A stretch of 64,000 nt of DNA from an uncultured Atopobium sp. (GTDB lineage: Bacteria > Actinomycetota > Coriobacteriia > Coriobacteriales > Atopobiaceae): the NCBI GenBank assembly GCA_947090525.1, contig CAMUON010000003.1, forward strand, positions 117,260 to 181,259, read 5' to 3'. The notes beneath the pieces are model-generated. The model was given only the letters and a program-made list of their open reading frames with translations, did no database searches and was not told where the DNA came from. Position numbers and translations under genes: made by a program. The stretch's first letter is position 1. Every line of letters starts with the position of its first letter. Shown here in pieces: positions 16,308 through 24,432 of the stretch.

Positions 16308-16856
16308 ATATCCTCCAAAAGAAAGTAAAATGAAAGCAAACGTTGCATACTATACACGCTTTTTGGCAGACGTGCACGAGGCGTGTGGGCCTAATCCTGT
16401 ATAAATTATAGAAGGAGCTGCGCGTTATGAAATGAAGTCAGGAGAAGCCTACGGGTAGACGGTCGATATGGCTCGGTAAACGGTGATAAATCGTTTTTTA
16501 CTTTAGTTTTTATCATGCGCGAGCGGATACACAAGAAACACATATCCTTGGATCTGAATGGGTTGTGACGATGCAGGAACTGAACTTACGCATAGATTGT
16601 TGTTCTGTTTTGAGCTGTTTTCGTGGGAATAAGTGGAATACCATAAGCATTATACGAAATATTTTATTCGCTTTTTTGTTTCGTTCGTAAGTTTTTCTTA
16701 CCGAAAACGTAACGATGCCCGCGCGCACTACTCAAGTGCACGTAAGCGCCCGCGCACGCAAGCGCGGACGCGGGTACGGCATAAGTCGCGGGGTGACTCA
16801 AGCACAAGTACAGCGCGCGCAGAAAGCTCCTTTTCCAAGCATACAAAAGCACCTGT
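16308..16856. other. Intergenic region upstream of the PTS operon
   Basis: This 549-bp region separates the end of the FAD-oxidoreductase operon from the PTS operon, both on the minus strand. Visible elements are a TATAGT -10-like hexamer on the minus strand (16349-16354), a T-rich stretch around 16490-16520, an imperfect GTAAG/CTTAC hairpin near 16687-16702, and a GC-rich imperfect repeat with CCCGCG (16749-16754) facing CGCGGG (16769-16774). Short open frames exist but none has a ribosome site and protein-like composition. Confidence 0.5.
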
Positions 16857-18275
16857 CTAATTCAAGTTCTCATCCATGAGCGCCCTACCGGCAAAGTCTC
16901 TCAGCTCAATCCCCTGTTGGTGCGCACGTGCGCACGCTCTTCCTGCAGAATCACCCATATCTATAACTGTTTGAATGATACGTATACTTGCCTGAACCAA
17001 AAAACTAGCAGAAATGCAGCGTCCAACCGTGAGCATATTAACTATGCGATCATTGATGAGCGCACGATACGGAATCTCGAAATACTCACCCTTCTGGTAT
17101 TTTTCCATGTGAACCAAACCCTTAGTTGCTGAGTGCACATCAATATACCAAGTCGCCCGCGCGCAGCAATCCTCAAAACGCGCACGCTTTATGTAATCTT
17201 CGACTTCCAGCGTATATACTCCCTGGATACGCCAGCTTTCCCTCACACCCAGCATATCTGCTTCACGTACAACAAAACTATGTTCAAACCCAGGCATATA
17301 CTCTTTAAGAAAACGCGCGAGACGGCGAATCTTTTGACGACCTTCATGAAGCGCACGAGCGCGAGCACGCACACTGGTATTCTTTCTGATTGCAGGAAGA
17401 TGAGGACAATTAAAAGCCATCACACCGGGCTCACCAGGCACAGAGAAGCATTGGTAATAGACGAGATCCTCAGGTATCAGCACGCAATCGTCTACTGCTT
17501 TTTGGAAAAGAGGCTCGAGAGCAAATCCCCTGCCTTTCACCATGGCAGATTCCCAAAAATAACCATCCTTGAGAGGCGAAAATGTATCGTGTAAAGAAAG
17601 ACAGTACGTTCTATATGCTTCGACATCAATATTTGCCATTTCAAAACGAAGAGAACTCACTTGATTGTTGCCTTCATCGTCTCCTGAGACACAAGGAACT
17701 CCAGCAAGACGACTCAGCGTTGCATCGCCTGAGGCATCGACAAATTGATCTCCCCAAACTAGACGCAAACCCTCTACGGTGCTTACCACAACTGCATGTA
17801 TTTTGTTGTCAGATACCATGCAATATACGCAGCTTGTATTAAACAGGACATCTACTCCCGCTGCATCAGCTAAGTGTTCAAATGCATCCTGCAAATGATC
17901 AGCGGAAAACCAAATATAATCCATGCGCTGAGGGGATTCACGTGTCTCCACTCCCTGGCTTCTCATATATGATTCGAGGTCAACAAGGTTTTTTTGGTGA
18001 GAAATACTTGAATTCATCATAGGACCCACCAGCGCATGCACACAGCTGCCGCCAAGAGATGAAAAAGTCTCGAGTATGAGAGTTGAATTGCCCTCACGCG
18101 CAGCTGAAATGGCGCAGGAAGCACCCGCAGTACCTCCTCCTACCACCACTGTGTCCCAATGTCCTAAGGAAGGGAGCTCAGACAGATTAAGCATATAGTC
18201 GGAAGCAGTACTGCTATTGCTTACAGGTGATGAAGCGAAAACTAGGGATTTACGAGGGGAAACGCTATCTTTCAT
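16857..18275 (-). CDS. FAD-dependent oxidoreductase (FAD_oxidored family)
   Basis: A 472-residue flavoprotein. The Rossmann motif WDTVVVGGGTAGASCAISAARE starts near residue 40, after a Ser-rich N-terminal stretch of 39 residues. The second strand ends in LILETFSSLGG, DASGDATLSRLAGVP is the conserved middle motif, GVRESWRIQGVYTL and GRCISA near the end are typical of the pfam12831 family. Such enzymes are soluble oxidoreductases of mostly unknown substrate, and occur in operons for catabolism of organic acids or cyclic amides. The start has AAGGAG. It is the last gene of the permease-hydantoinase-zincin-oxidoreductase cluster, 66 bp after the preceding gene. I infer that it oxidises or reduces an intermediate of that pathway. 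Confidence 0.88.
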   Translation of the reverse strand: MKDSVSPRKSLVFASSPVSNSSTASDYMLNLSELPSLGHWDTVVVGGGTAGASCAISAAREGNSTLILETFSSLGGSCVHALVGPMMNSSISHQKNLVDLESYMRSQGVETRESPQRMDYIWFSADHLQDAFEHLADAAGVDVLFNTSCVYCMVSDNKIHAVVVSTVEGLRLVWGDQFVDASGDATLSRLAGVPCVSGDDEGNNQVSSLRFEMANIDVEAYRTYCLSLHDTFSPLKDGYFWESAMVKGRGFALEPLFQKAVDDCVLIPEDLVYYQCFSVPGEPGVMAFNCPHLPAIRKNTSVRARARALHEGRQKIRRLARFLKEYMPGFEHSFVVREADMLGVRESWRIQGVYTLEVEDYIKRARFEDCCARATWYIDVHSATKGLVHMEKYQKGEYFEIPYRALINDRIVNMLTVGRCISASFLVQASIRIIQTVIDMGDSAGRACARAHQQGIELRDFAGRALMDENLN

Positions 18276-18341
18276 GATAACTCCTTACCATTCCTTACCA
18301 TTTTTTTGGAATCCAGCTGACTTGTGTCTTGCACCTCTGAT

Positions 18342-19052
18342 TTACAACTCTGATGCATCCCGATGAGCTAAGTACAGCTTATAAATTTGATCTATGAGCA
18401 AGGGATGTAGCGTATGTGGATAACAACAATGCGCAAATTCATGGGCACAAAGCTCTTCGATGTAGTGGTTAGATACGAGTTTCTTTGCTATGAAGGGAGC
18501 AAGAACGCCGGATACGCTACATAAAGCGCTCTTTGATGAGGACGCGCGATACGGATCATGCAACACATCAATATGCACATGCCGAGGATTCTTGCATGCT
18601 GAGATAGTCACATCTCCTCGCCATACAAGCGCATGAAAGAGTTCGTGAGCCACGTGAAGGTCTTTCATATCTGCATACGAACATGAAATTTGAGCACGCT
18701 CACAAGCCAGACACTTTTCATGCAAAATATTTGTATAGCAGCTAATTGAACTCTGAGTGTTACCTTTGCCCTTGGTATCAGAAGCATTAAAGAAGGATGC
18801 AATTTTGAAAGAAGAAGATTGTAGGGCATCCTCCTCTTTTAATTGAACACCAAGCTCACGGCACCAGTCATAGGGATCACGCGGGGCATACACAGCGTAG
18901 ATCGAATGCATACGGCATATGAGCATCTCTACAACGGGCAAGAGCTCATCCAAAGTCAAAACAGCTGCAAGCGCCCACCCAAGGTGTTCTCTCAATTCAC
19001 AGGCTGCAAGCCTTTGTACTGACGTATCACCGGAAATGTCCACCTGACCCAC
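18342..19052 (-). CDS. Uncharacterised zincin-like protein (HExxH ... EExxAHEFAH)
   Basis: A 236-residue protein that I do not recognise as a named family. It has HELFH at residues 136-140 and, 60 residues later, EELCAHEFAH (199-208). The first motif fits the zinc-binding helix of metallopeptidases. The second fits the downstream helix giving a glutamate as third zinc ligand in gluzincins, although it also reads as another HExxH. A cluster of cysteines (114, 117, 124) lies before. No signal peptide or membrane helix is seen, so it is likely cytoplasmic. The GTG start at 19052 has AAAGGA five bases upstream, inside the end of the hydantoinase gene; the stop of that gene and this start are one base apart, so the two are probably co-translated. 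It may act on a linear product of the hydantoinase; this is inference. Confidence 0.75.
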   Translation of the reverse strand: MGQVDISGDTSVQRLAACELREHLGWALAAVLTLDELLPVVEMLICRMHSIYAVYAPRDPYDWCRELGVQLKEEDALQSSSFKIASFFNASDTKGKGNTQSSISCYTNILHEKCLACERAQISCSYADMKDLHVAHELFHALVWRGDVTISACKNPRHVHIDVLHDPYRASSSKSALCSVSGVLAPFIAKKLVSNHYIEELCAHEFAHCCYPHTLHPLLIDQIYKLYLAHRDASEL

Positions 19053-19053
19053 A

Positions 19054-21291
19054 TTAGTCCTTTACTGCCGCAACAATCACAAAGTCATCGTCTGCAAGAA
19101 ACTCAAGCTCCATTGACATAAGGCTTGTGAGCTGGTCTTTTTTGAGCATACCCGAAAGATCACGAAAACTTTGCTCAAAAAATAGGTATATTTTTGGAAG
19201 CACACAGCCTGCATCGGAATAGGTAGTATAAGCATCTACGAATGAGGGAAACTGAGAATCCAATTCAGATTTTTTGCAACAGAGCACCTGAGCATTATGT
19301 TTCTGAAGGCGAATCACTCCTTCTGTGTCGATGACGCGAAGAAGTTCCTCGTGCCTTGTGATCAGATTGAAGAATGATTTCTTAGCGCAGGTACAAGAGA
19401 ACGCCAAAAATCTTCCAGCACGGCCCCGACACTGCACCTTGTCTGGGGTGGTAGAAGCAGATTTGGCAATAATCCCTTGCAATTCAGCCTCTGATTTCTC
19501 TGCTGCTAATGATTCCTTTTTTCTCAATTCAGTGGCACCTGTAGCTATAGCGCGCAAGATATTTTTTTGAGCATCTACCTCAATAGTAATCTCTACTGTA
19601 CTTGCATGAGCGCCTGCTTTTACCACAGCTTGAAGGGCGTCATGACGTATTTTTTTGATATCTTGTTCACTCGGATTTGCCACATTCCTTTCAATCTGTT
19701 CACGCACCAACGCAAGGCCTACCCCAATTGTAGAAATATACGGCGCGTTACGAGCGATTTTTGAAGCAATATGCATGTGTTCGCCCAGGGCATTCACCAC
19801 AACACTTGCAGACCCTCCCCCACCGACAAGGTGAATGAGCTGCGGATTCAAATGATAATCTGCAATGAGAGATGAAACAATAGCTTCTATTTTTTTGCAG
19901 GCTATCGCAACTACTTCTCGTGCTGCCTCAGTTCCTTCCATGCCTAAACTCTTGCCAAAAATCTCCCAGGCTTTAAGCGCTGCTGCGGCATCTCCATGTG
20001 CATAATCACCCTCAGGCACATAGCCGCATACATTCGCAGCGCCCGCCAGAGTAAGAGCTACACGCGTATTGTTTGGCAATACAACGCTTGCGTAGTGAGG
20101 CGTATCTTCGGGAAGTGGTGCGATATACTCAACTTTTGCTCCCTCAAAAGAGGTCACTTCTTGGGCAGCATCGGGAAACACTTCGTAGGCAAGACCCGCG
20201 ATATGAGCAGAACGAGGACCTACATCAGCAATTTTATTATTTTGAACGACAATCATCGAACCACCAGCTACTGCAAGCGTTCGTACGTCGAGTGAGGTAA
20301 TGTAGAGCTTATGGCCTCCTACCTGCGCATTTTTGATCATAACTTTGCCGTCTTTAATGGCAGAGATATCAGTAGAGGTGCCACCAGCTTCAAGAAAAAT
20401 ACCGTCTGTTATTTTTTCATACATCAAAGCACCCGCAACACCTGCAGCAAGTCCCGAAAGCATGGTGAGAATTGGCCGCTTGCGGACTTCATCAGCAGAC
20501 ATAACTCCACCGTCACAACGCATAATCATCAGTGGACTCTTGATACGAGAATGCACTACCGCGTCCTCGGTCACATTTGCAGTTTCTATCATCTTAGGAA
20601 TAAGTGCGGCATTTACAACTGCCGTGCGCGTGCGTGCGCCTAAGCCATAGAGCTGCGATAACTCATGACCACAGGTAGCGGGAATATTCCGAGCAATACA
20701 GCTGTTGAGCACCATATTTTCGTGGAGGGGATTGTCTACTGAATAGCTCTCAGATGCAACAACCACTTGCGCACCTTCGGTTTGAAGCTCAGTGAGCGCA
20801 CGCTCTATCGCCGCGTGCAAACTCTTAGCATCTGACAAGGCAGACTCCGAAGCAGTTGAAGTGTGCTCCGCTTGGTCATCCTGCTCGCTATCATCAAAGG
20901 ATCCTACGTCAATGAAGCGATAGCAGCTGTGAATATACTTCGACTCTGCAAGCTCGATATCACCAATATGTGTTTCGCTGCGAGCGCGCGCAGCCTCAAG
21001 CCCCGACCCCATACCTATGATACCTACACGCGCGACGTCACCTTCAAGCAAAGCATTGGTTGCTTGAGTGGTGCCATGAGCAATAAATACGACATCTTCG
21101 GGCTGAATAGCGTGCTTGGTCATCAATTGCTGTATGGCATCTATAATGCCTTGTGCCACGCCTTTTTCTGCTGAATGCGTGGTAGGAACCTTGATTTGTC
21201 CTATCAGTTCATAGCTATCGTTATCGATAATGCATGCATCGGTAAAGGTTCCACCTACATCAATGCCAATACGTACTTTTCTAGATGACAT
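19054..21291 (-). CDS. Hydantoinase/oxoprolinase family protein (HyuA-type)
   Basis: An ASKHA-fold ATP-dependent hydrolase of the hydantoinase A/5-oxoprolinase family, which opens cyclic amides such as hydantoins or 5-oxoproline. The N-terminus has IGIDVGGTFTDACI (phosphate-1 loop), followed by IAHGTTQATNALLEG. LEAGGTSTDISAI is the phosphate-2 loop and LVGGGGSASVVVNALGEH the adenosine motif. I chose the ATG at 21291; an in-frame upstream ATG gives an unlikely extension. Residues after about 600 form an extra C-terminal region that I cannot assign. No HyuB-type partner is encoded nearby, which is unusual for true hydantoinases but common for stand-alone members. It lies in one operon with a permease upstream and the zincin-like protein downstream. 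Confidence 0.9.
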   Translation of the reverse strand: MSSRKVRIGIDVGGTFTDACIIDNDSYELIGQIKVPTTHSAEKGVAQGIIDAIQQLMTKHAIQPEDVVFIAHGTTQATNALLEGDVARVGIIGMGSGLEAARARSETHIGDIELAESKYIHSCYRFIDVGSFDDSEQDDQAEHTSTASESALSDAKSLHAAIERALTELQTEGAQVVVASESYSVDNPLHENMVLNSCIARNIPATCGHELSQLYGLGARTRTAVVNAALIPKMIETANVTEDAVVHSRIKSPLMIMRCDGGVMSADEVRKRPILTMLSGLAAGVAGALMYEKITDGIFLEAGGTSTDISAIKDGKVMIKNAQVGGHKLYITSLDVRTLAVAGGSMIVVQNNKIADVGPRSAHIAGLAYEVFPDAAQEVTSFEGAKVEYIAPLPEDTPHYASVVLPNNTRVALTLAGAANVCGYVPEGDYAHGDAAAALKAWEIFGKSLGMEGTEAAREVVAIACKKIEAIVSSLIADYHLNPQLIHLVGGGGSASVVVNALGEHMHIASKIARNAPYISTIGVGLALVREQIERNVANPSEQDIKKIRHDALQAVVKAGAHASTVEITIEVDAQKNILRAIATGATELRKKESLAAEKSEAELQGIIAKSASTTPDKVQCRGRAGRFLAFSCTCAKKSFFNLITRHEELLRVIDTEGVIRLQKHNAQVLCCKKSELDSQFPSFVDAYTTYSDAGCVLPKIYLFFEQSFRDLSGMLKKDQLTSLMSMELEFLADDDFVIVAAVKD

Positions 21292-21448
21292 ACTCACTAC
21301 TTTCATATATATTTGGACAGATATGCAGGTCATGAACTCGAACCTGGACACGCCGCATTACTTAAAAATTTGCGCGTGAACACAGCCTCTCAGGATGACA
21401 AGCACTCATATTCACGCGCAGCTTCTACTCATGCACAGAGCTTAGAGC

Positions 21449-22723
21449 TTAAAAGAAGGTAAGCGCTGCATATATCATGATTCCCAATGCTTGCAACATG
21501 GTATACGGCAGAGTCGATTTCAGAATGTCATTGACATCTACGCGTGCATAATCACTCACGATAACGTTTTGTGTGTTCGTAGGATCGCTTACGCATTGAA
21601 CAACACTTGTCGAACGAAGCGCCATACCGATAAGCGAGGGACTTAAGGTACCAGCCGCAACAAACACTTTTGCAAGTCCTGAGCCCAAACCAAACATATT
21701 GAGAGGACCGCGATACAGGGCAAGCGGAGAGAGAATTGTGAAGAGCAGGACATATACAATGGGATTAGTGGGAAGCACGAGAGATATGATGGGTTGCATA
21801 AGCGCAGATGTTGCTTGTGCAGCAACTCCATTCAGTAAAATACCGATGCCCATCATCAAGCCAATAACGCCTGCAATGTCTTGGATACCTTCCACAACCG
21901 AACTTGAGAGCACCTGCATTGCCTGCTTCTGATTCTGAATGAGCGCAGTAGCTATAATCGCAATAATGAGAGCGGTTTCGGCGTTGAGTTTGAACACAAA
22001 GACCAAAACGATAGGCAAAACAGGCATGCAAAGACCGAGGATACCGACTTTGGTTTTTTCTTGATCGCTTGATACCGACCAGGTAGAAGAGTTGATTTTA
22101 CGAGTATTAACTGCAATATAGAGAATAGTTACAATCGCACAAACAATGCCCATAACAAGCGAAGTAGACTTGATAACATCCATACTCATGCCAATGGTGT
22201 CAACGTAGAGTTGATATTGCGAAACGTTGAACAAGAGTCCAATGTTCAGACCAAACAAAACCAAGCTTGCCGCAACCACAGGAGCAATGCCTGCAGAAAG
22301 CAATAAGGGGATTGCAATTTGTGAAACCATAATTACAGGGCCCGCGCCAGCCATAGCGGTAAAAATAAGGGCAATAGCTGCAGTGAGAGCAAATGCAATG
22401 GCAAAGGGCTTATCTCCTGCAAGCTCAGCAGCTTTCTTAATAATGGCATCTGAAATGCCTTGCTTTTGTATGACTTTAGCAAAAATAGCACCAAAAATGG
22501 TAACTGCAATGGTAGAACCAAGTTTCCAAGCACCCTGAGCAATTACAAACGTGGTGATACTTTGCCCTTTTGGCTCAAGAGGAAACAAAGGAACGCCTGC
22601 AATACCCGCGATAAGAACTCCCATAGCGGCAAGCGCAAGAATTGCTGGCATACGCTTGGTCATCATGAGAAATACACCTGCCACAAAAACAGCCAATATA
22701 CCAACTACCTGTACAATAGCCAT
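21449..22723 (-). CDS. Ion-transporter superfamily permease (CitMHS/GntP-like)
   Basis: A 424-residue membrane protein with about 11-12 hydrophobic helices. The pattern of two halves, with the internal hairpin GPVIMVSQIAIPLLLSAGI and the late motif SPLALYRGPLNMFGLG, fits the ion-transporter (IT) superfamily that includes citrate, gluconate and NhaC-like carriers. The ATG at 22723 is supported by AAAGGA, with a further GGAGGAG just upstream. It is the first gene of the cluster and presumably imports the substrate that the hydantoinase/oxoprolinase then opens; an organic acid or cyclic amide anion is plausible. Exact family membership is less certain than its being a permease. Confidence 0.85.
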   Translation of the reverse strand: MAIVQVVGILAVFVAGVFLMMTKRMPAILALAAMGVLIAGIAGVPLFPLEPKGQSITTFVIAQGAWKLGSTIAVTIFGAIFAKVIQKQGISDAIIKKAAELAGDKPFAIAFALTAAIALIFTAMAGAGPVIMVSQIAIPLLLSAGIAPVVAASLVLFGLNIGLLFNVSQYQLYVDTIGMSMDVIKSTSLVMGIVCAIVTILYIAVNTRKINSSTWSVSSDQEKTKVGILGLCMPVLPIVLVFVFKLNAETALIIAIIATALIQNQKQAMQVLSSSVVEGIQDIAGVIGLMMGIGILLNGVAAQATSALMQPIISLVLPTNPIVYVLLFTILSPLALYRGPLNMFGLGSGLAKVFVAAGTLSPSLIGMALRSTSVVQCVSDPTNTQNVIVSDYARVDVNDILKSTLPYTMLQALGIMIYAALTFF

Positions 22724-22995
22724 AGTATTTCCTTTCTCCTCCTGGCTTATGAACATGACATACAGTACTGGCTCCACGATATCATGCGCATGTTCGCGCA
22801 GAGGCAGTACAAAGCAAATGCACCTAGCAGGAATTTTTGGTCTTTTAACTGGCTTTTTATGAAAGTGTATTGCGCGAGTTGATAAGGGGAGATACTATCT
22901 CTATAGAGTCACTGAAGCATACAGCGCACAAAAAAATATGGCAGCTTTCCTTGTAGTTTTGCAAAAAAGTATATTTCGGTAAAAGGTTGTTTCTT
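22724..22995. promoter_or_regulatory. Divergent control region, permease operon / Xre regulator
   Basis: Both transcription units start from this 272-bp region. It contains a perfect 10-bp palindrome CTCTATAGAG (22899-22908) and an AT-rich stretch before the regulator gene with TATATT. The palindrome is a candidate operator, but short enough to be chance. Confidence 0.45.
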
Positions 22996-23724
22996 ATGGA
23001 TAAACGGCAAAAACTTGCAACAGGCTCAACGCAGACAGATCACAAATCGCATAGTCTCATTCCTGATGCGCTCCTAGCACGAACGTTTGATCTTGCCGAT
23101 AAACGGACCTCTGCTGGCATACGAGGATTCTATCCTCTCTTTATGAAATCAGAAAAGCTGGCGGAACTCTGCAATAATACAACAGAACTTGCAGCTTCAA
23201 CGCCTATTGAACTGGTCTTAACCGTGTATCAAGAAGCGCAAGATCTTGGAATGAACTCCAGGTCCTCACATACGCTCATCGGTGAAGAGCGTTTCCTACG
23301 CCCAGAAAATCAAAATCGTGCGCGATGGATTGCGGGTTTTATCAACTATATTGCCAAAAAAACGCAGCTAAATTATCGAGCGATTGAATCGTTAATTCCC
23401 ATCGAGATGCTCATCGAGGATTTTATGCGCTATGGCAAAATTCTGCCCGCACATAGCTCGTATAAGGAAGCATATCAGTGCAGCATAGATGTGTATCGGC
23501 CTTACTCAAGTGCACGTAAACCCACTAAACTTGCTCGGGAGCGTCTCAAGAAAAAGCTCACGCAGCAGGCACTCTCAAAAATGAGTGGAGTTGGCCTGCG
23601 TGCCATTCAGCAATATGAACAGCGACAAAAAGATATCAATAACGCACATGCACGAACCGTTTTCCTCCTTGCACAAGCGCTTGGCTGTAGCATGGAGCAG
23701 TTGATTGAGCCAGAGAAAAAATAG
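22996..23724 (+). CDS. Xre/Cro-type helix-turn-helix regulator with N-terminal unknown domain
   Basis: A 242-residue protein with the DNA-binding helix-turn-helix at the C-terminus (about residues 180-242: LTQQALSKMSGVGLRAIQQYEQRQKDINNAHARTVFLLAQALG reads as an HTH_3 fold). The N-terminal 175 residues have no domain I recognise and may sense a ligand. This order, sensor first and HTH last, is unusual for Cro/C1 regulators. The ATG at 22996 follows AAAGG. It is divergent from the permease-hydantoinase operon, with only 272 bp between the starts, so it most likely controls that operon and itself. Confidence 0.83.
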   Translation: MDKRQKLATGSTQTDHKSHSLIPDALLARTFDLADKRTSAGIRGFYPLFMKSEKLAELCNNTTELAASTPIELVLTVYQEAQDLGMNSRSSHTLIGEERFLRPENQNRARWIAGFINYIAKKTQLNYRAIESLIPIEMLIEDFMRYGKILPAHSSYKEAYQCSIDVYRPYSSARKPTKLARERLKKKLTQQALSKMSGVGLRAIQQYEQRQKDINNAHARTVFLLAQALGCSMEQLIEPEKK

Positions 23725-23793
23725 ATGAGATGATGCACACGGTTGAGCAGGAGCTATGCGATGCTTCAATTTTATGGTAGCTGAGCGCGAGCG

Positions 23794-24315
23794 CTAGATA
23801 TCCTGCTCAAAGCCTTCGTCGCACACGAGCTCAGAAGCCGGTTTACCAGCAGAAGTACGCGCAAGCGTATCGCAGCGCTCGTTTAAATCCACTCCTGCAT
23901 GCCCCTTCACCCAGTGATACTCAAGCTCATGACGAGCACGAGCGCTCAGCACGCGCTTCCACAAATCAATATTCTTAACAGGCTTTTTAGCTGCGGTTTT
24001 CCAGCCATGCGCTGCCCAAGACTCCACCCACTTTTGCTCAAAGGCATTGATCACATAGCGCGAATCGCTGTGAAGTTCCACGCTGCACGAGCACTTAAGC
24101 GCCTCAAGCGCCACAATCACCGCCATAAGCTCCATACGATTGTTGGTGGTCCTTAAATAGCCTTGGGTAAGCTCAAGGCGATGCGTTTCTCCGCGCGCAT
24201 CCACAAACAACAAAACTGCACCATAGCCACCAGGACCAGGATTTCCCAAAGCAGATCCATCAGTCCAAATGACCACGTGAGGGAGCTTTTTTGGATCGTT
24301 TTCTTTAAGTGTCAT
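23794..24315 (-). CDS. rnhA: Ribonuclease HI
   Basis: Degrades the RNA strand of RNA-DNA hybrids. The sequence has all four acidic active-site residues in place: WTDGSALGNPGPGGYGAV (Asp), TTNNRMELMAVIVALEAL (Glu), LHSDSRYVINAF (Asp) and the late GHAGVDLNERCDTLA (Asp, with the preceding flexible-loop His). The basic handle (WKTAAKKPVKNIDLWKRV) marks it as the bacterial HI type. The ATG at 24315 was chosen; a GTG at 24330 is in frame. The 173-residue length is normal. It follows polA on the same strand by about 117 bp, and both act in removing RNA primers. Confidence 0.95.
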   Translation of the reverse strand: MTLKENDPKKLPHVVIWTDGSALGNPGPGGYGAVLLFVDARGETHRLELTQGYLRTTNNRMELMAVIVALEALKCSCSVELHSDSRYVINAFEQKWVESWAAHGWKTAAKKPVKNIDLWKRVLSARARHELEYHWVKGHAGVDLNERCDTLARTSAGKPASELVCDEGFEQDI

Positions 24316-24432
24316 ACGCGCAAATCCCACTTTCTTCTACTACGGCGCACGCCAATACGAAGCGCGAAGCGTTAAGCGCGCGGCTGCATTCGCAGGCTCG
24401 CTACTTCGCTGCTTCGCGACCTCACCACTTCA

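Noticed and set aside
16308..16400. Sigma-54 promoter and LevR-type control of the mannose PTS
   Set aside because: I found no TGGCAC-N5-TTGC element before the IIA gene and no activator gene nearby.
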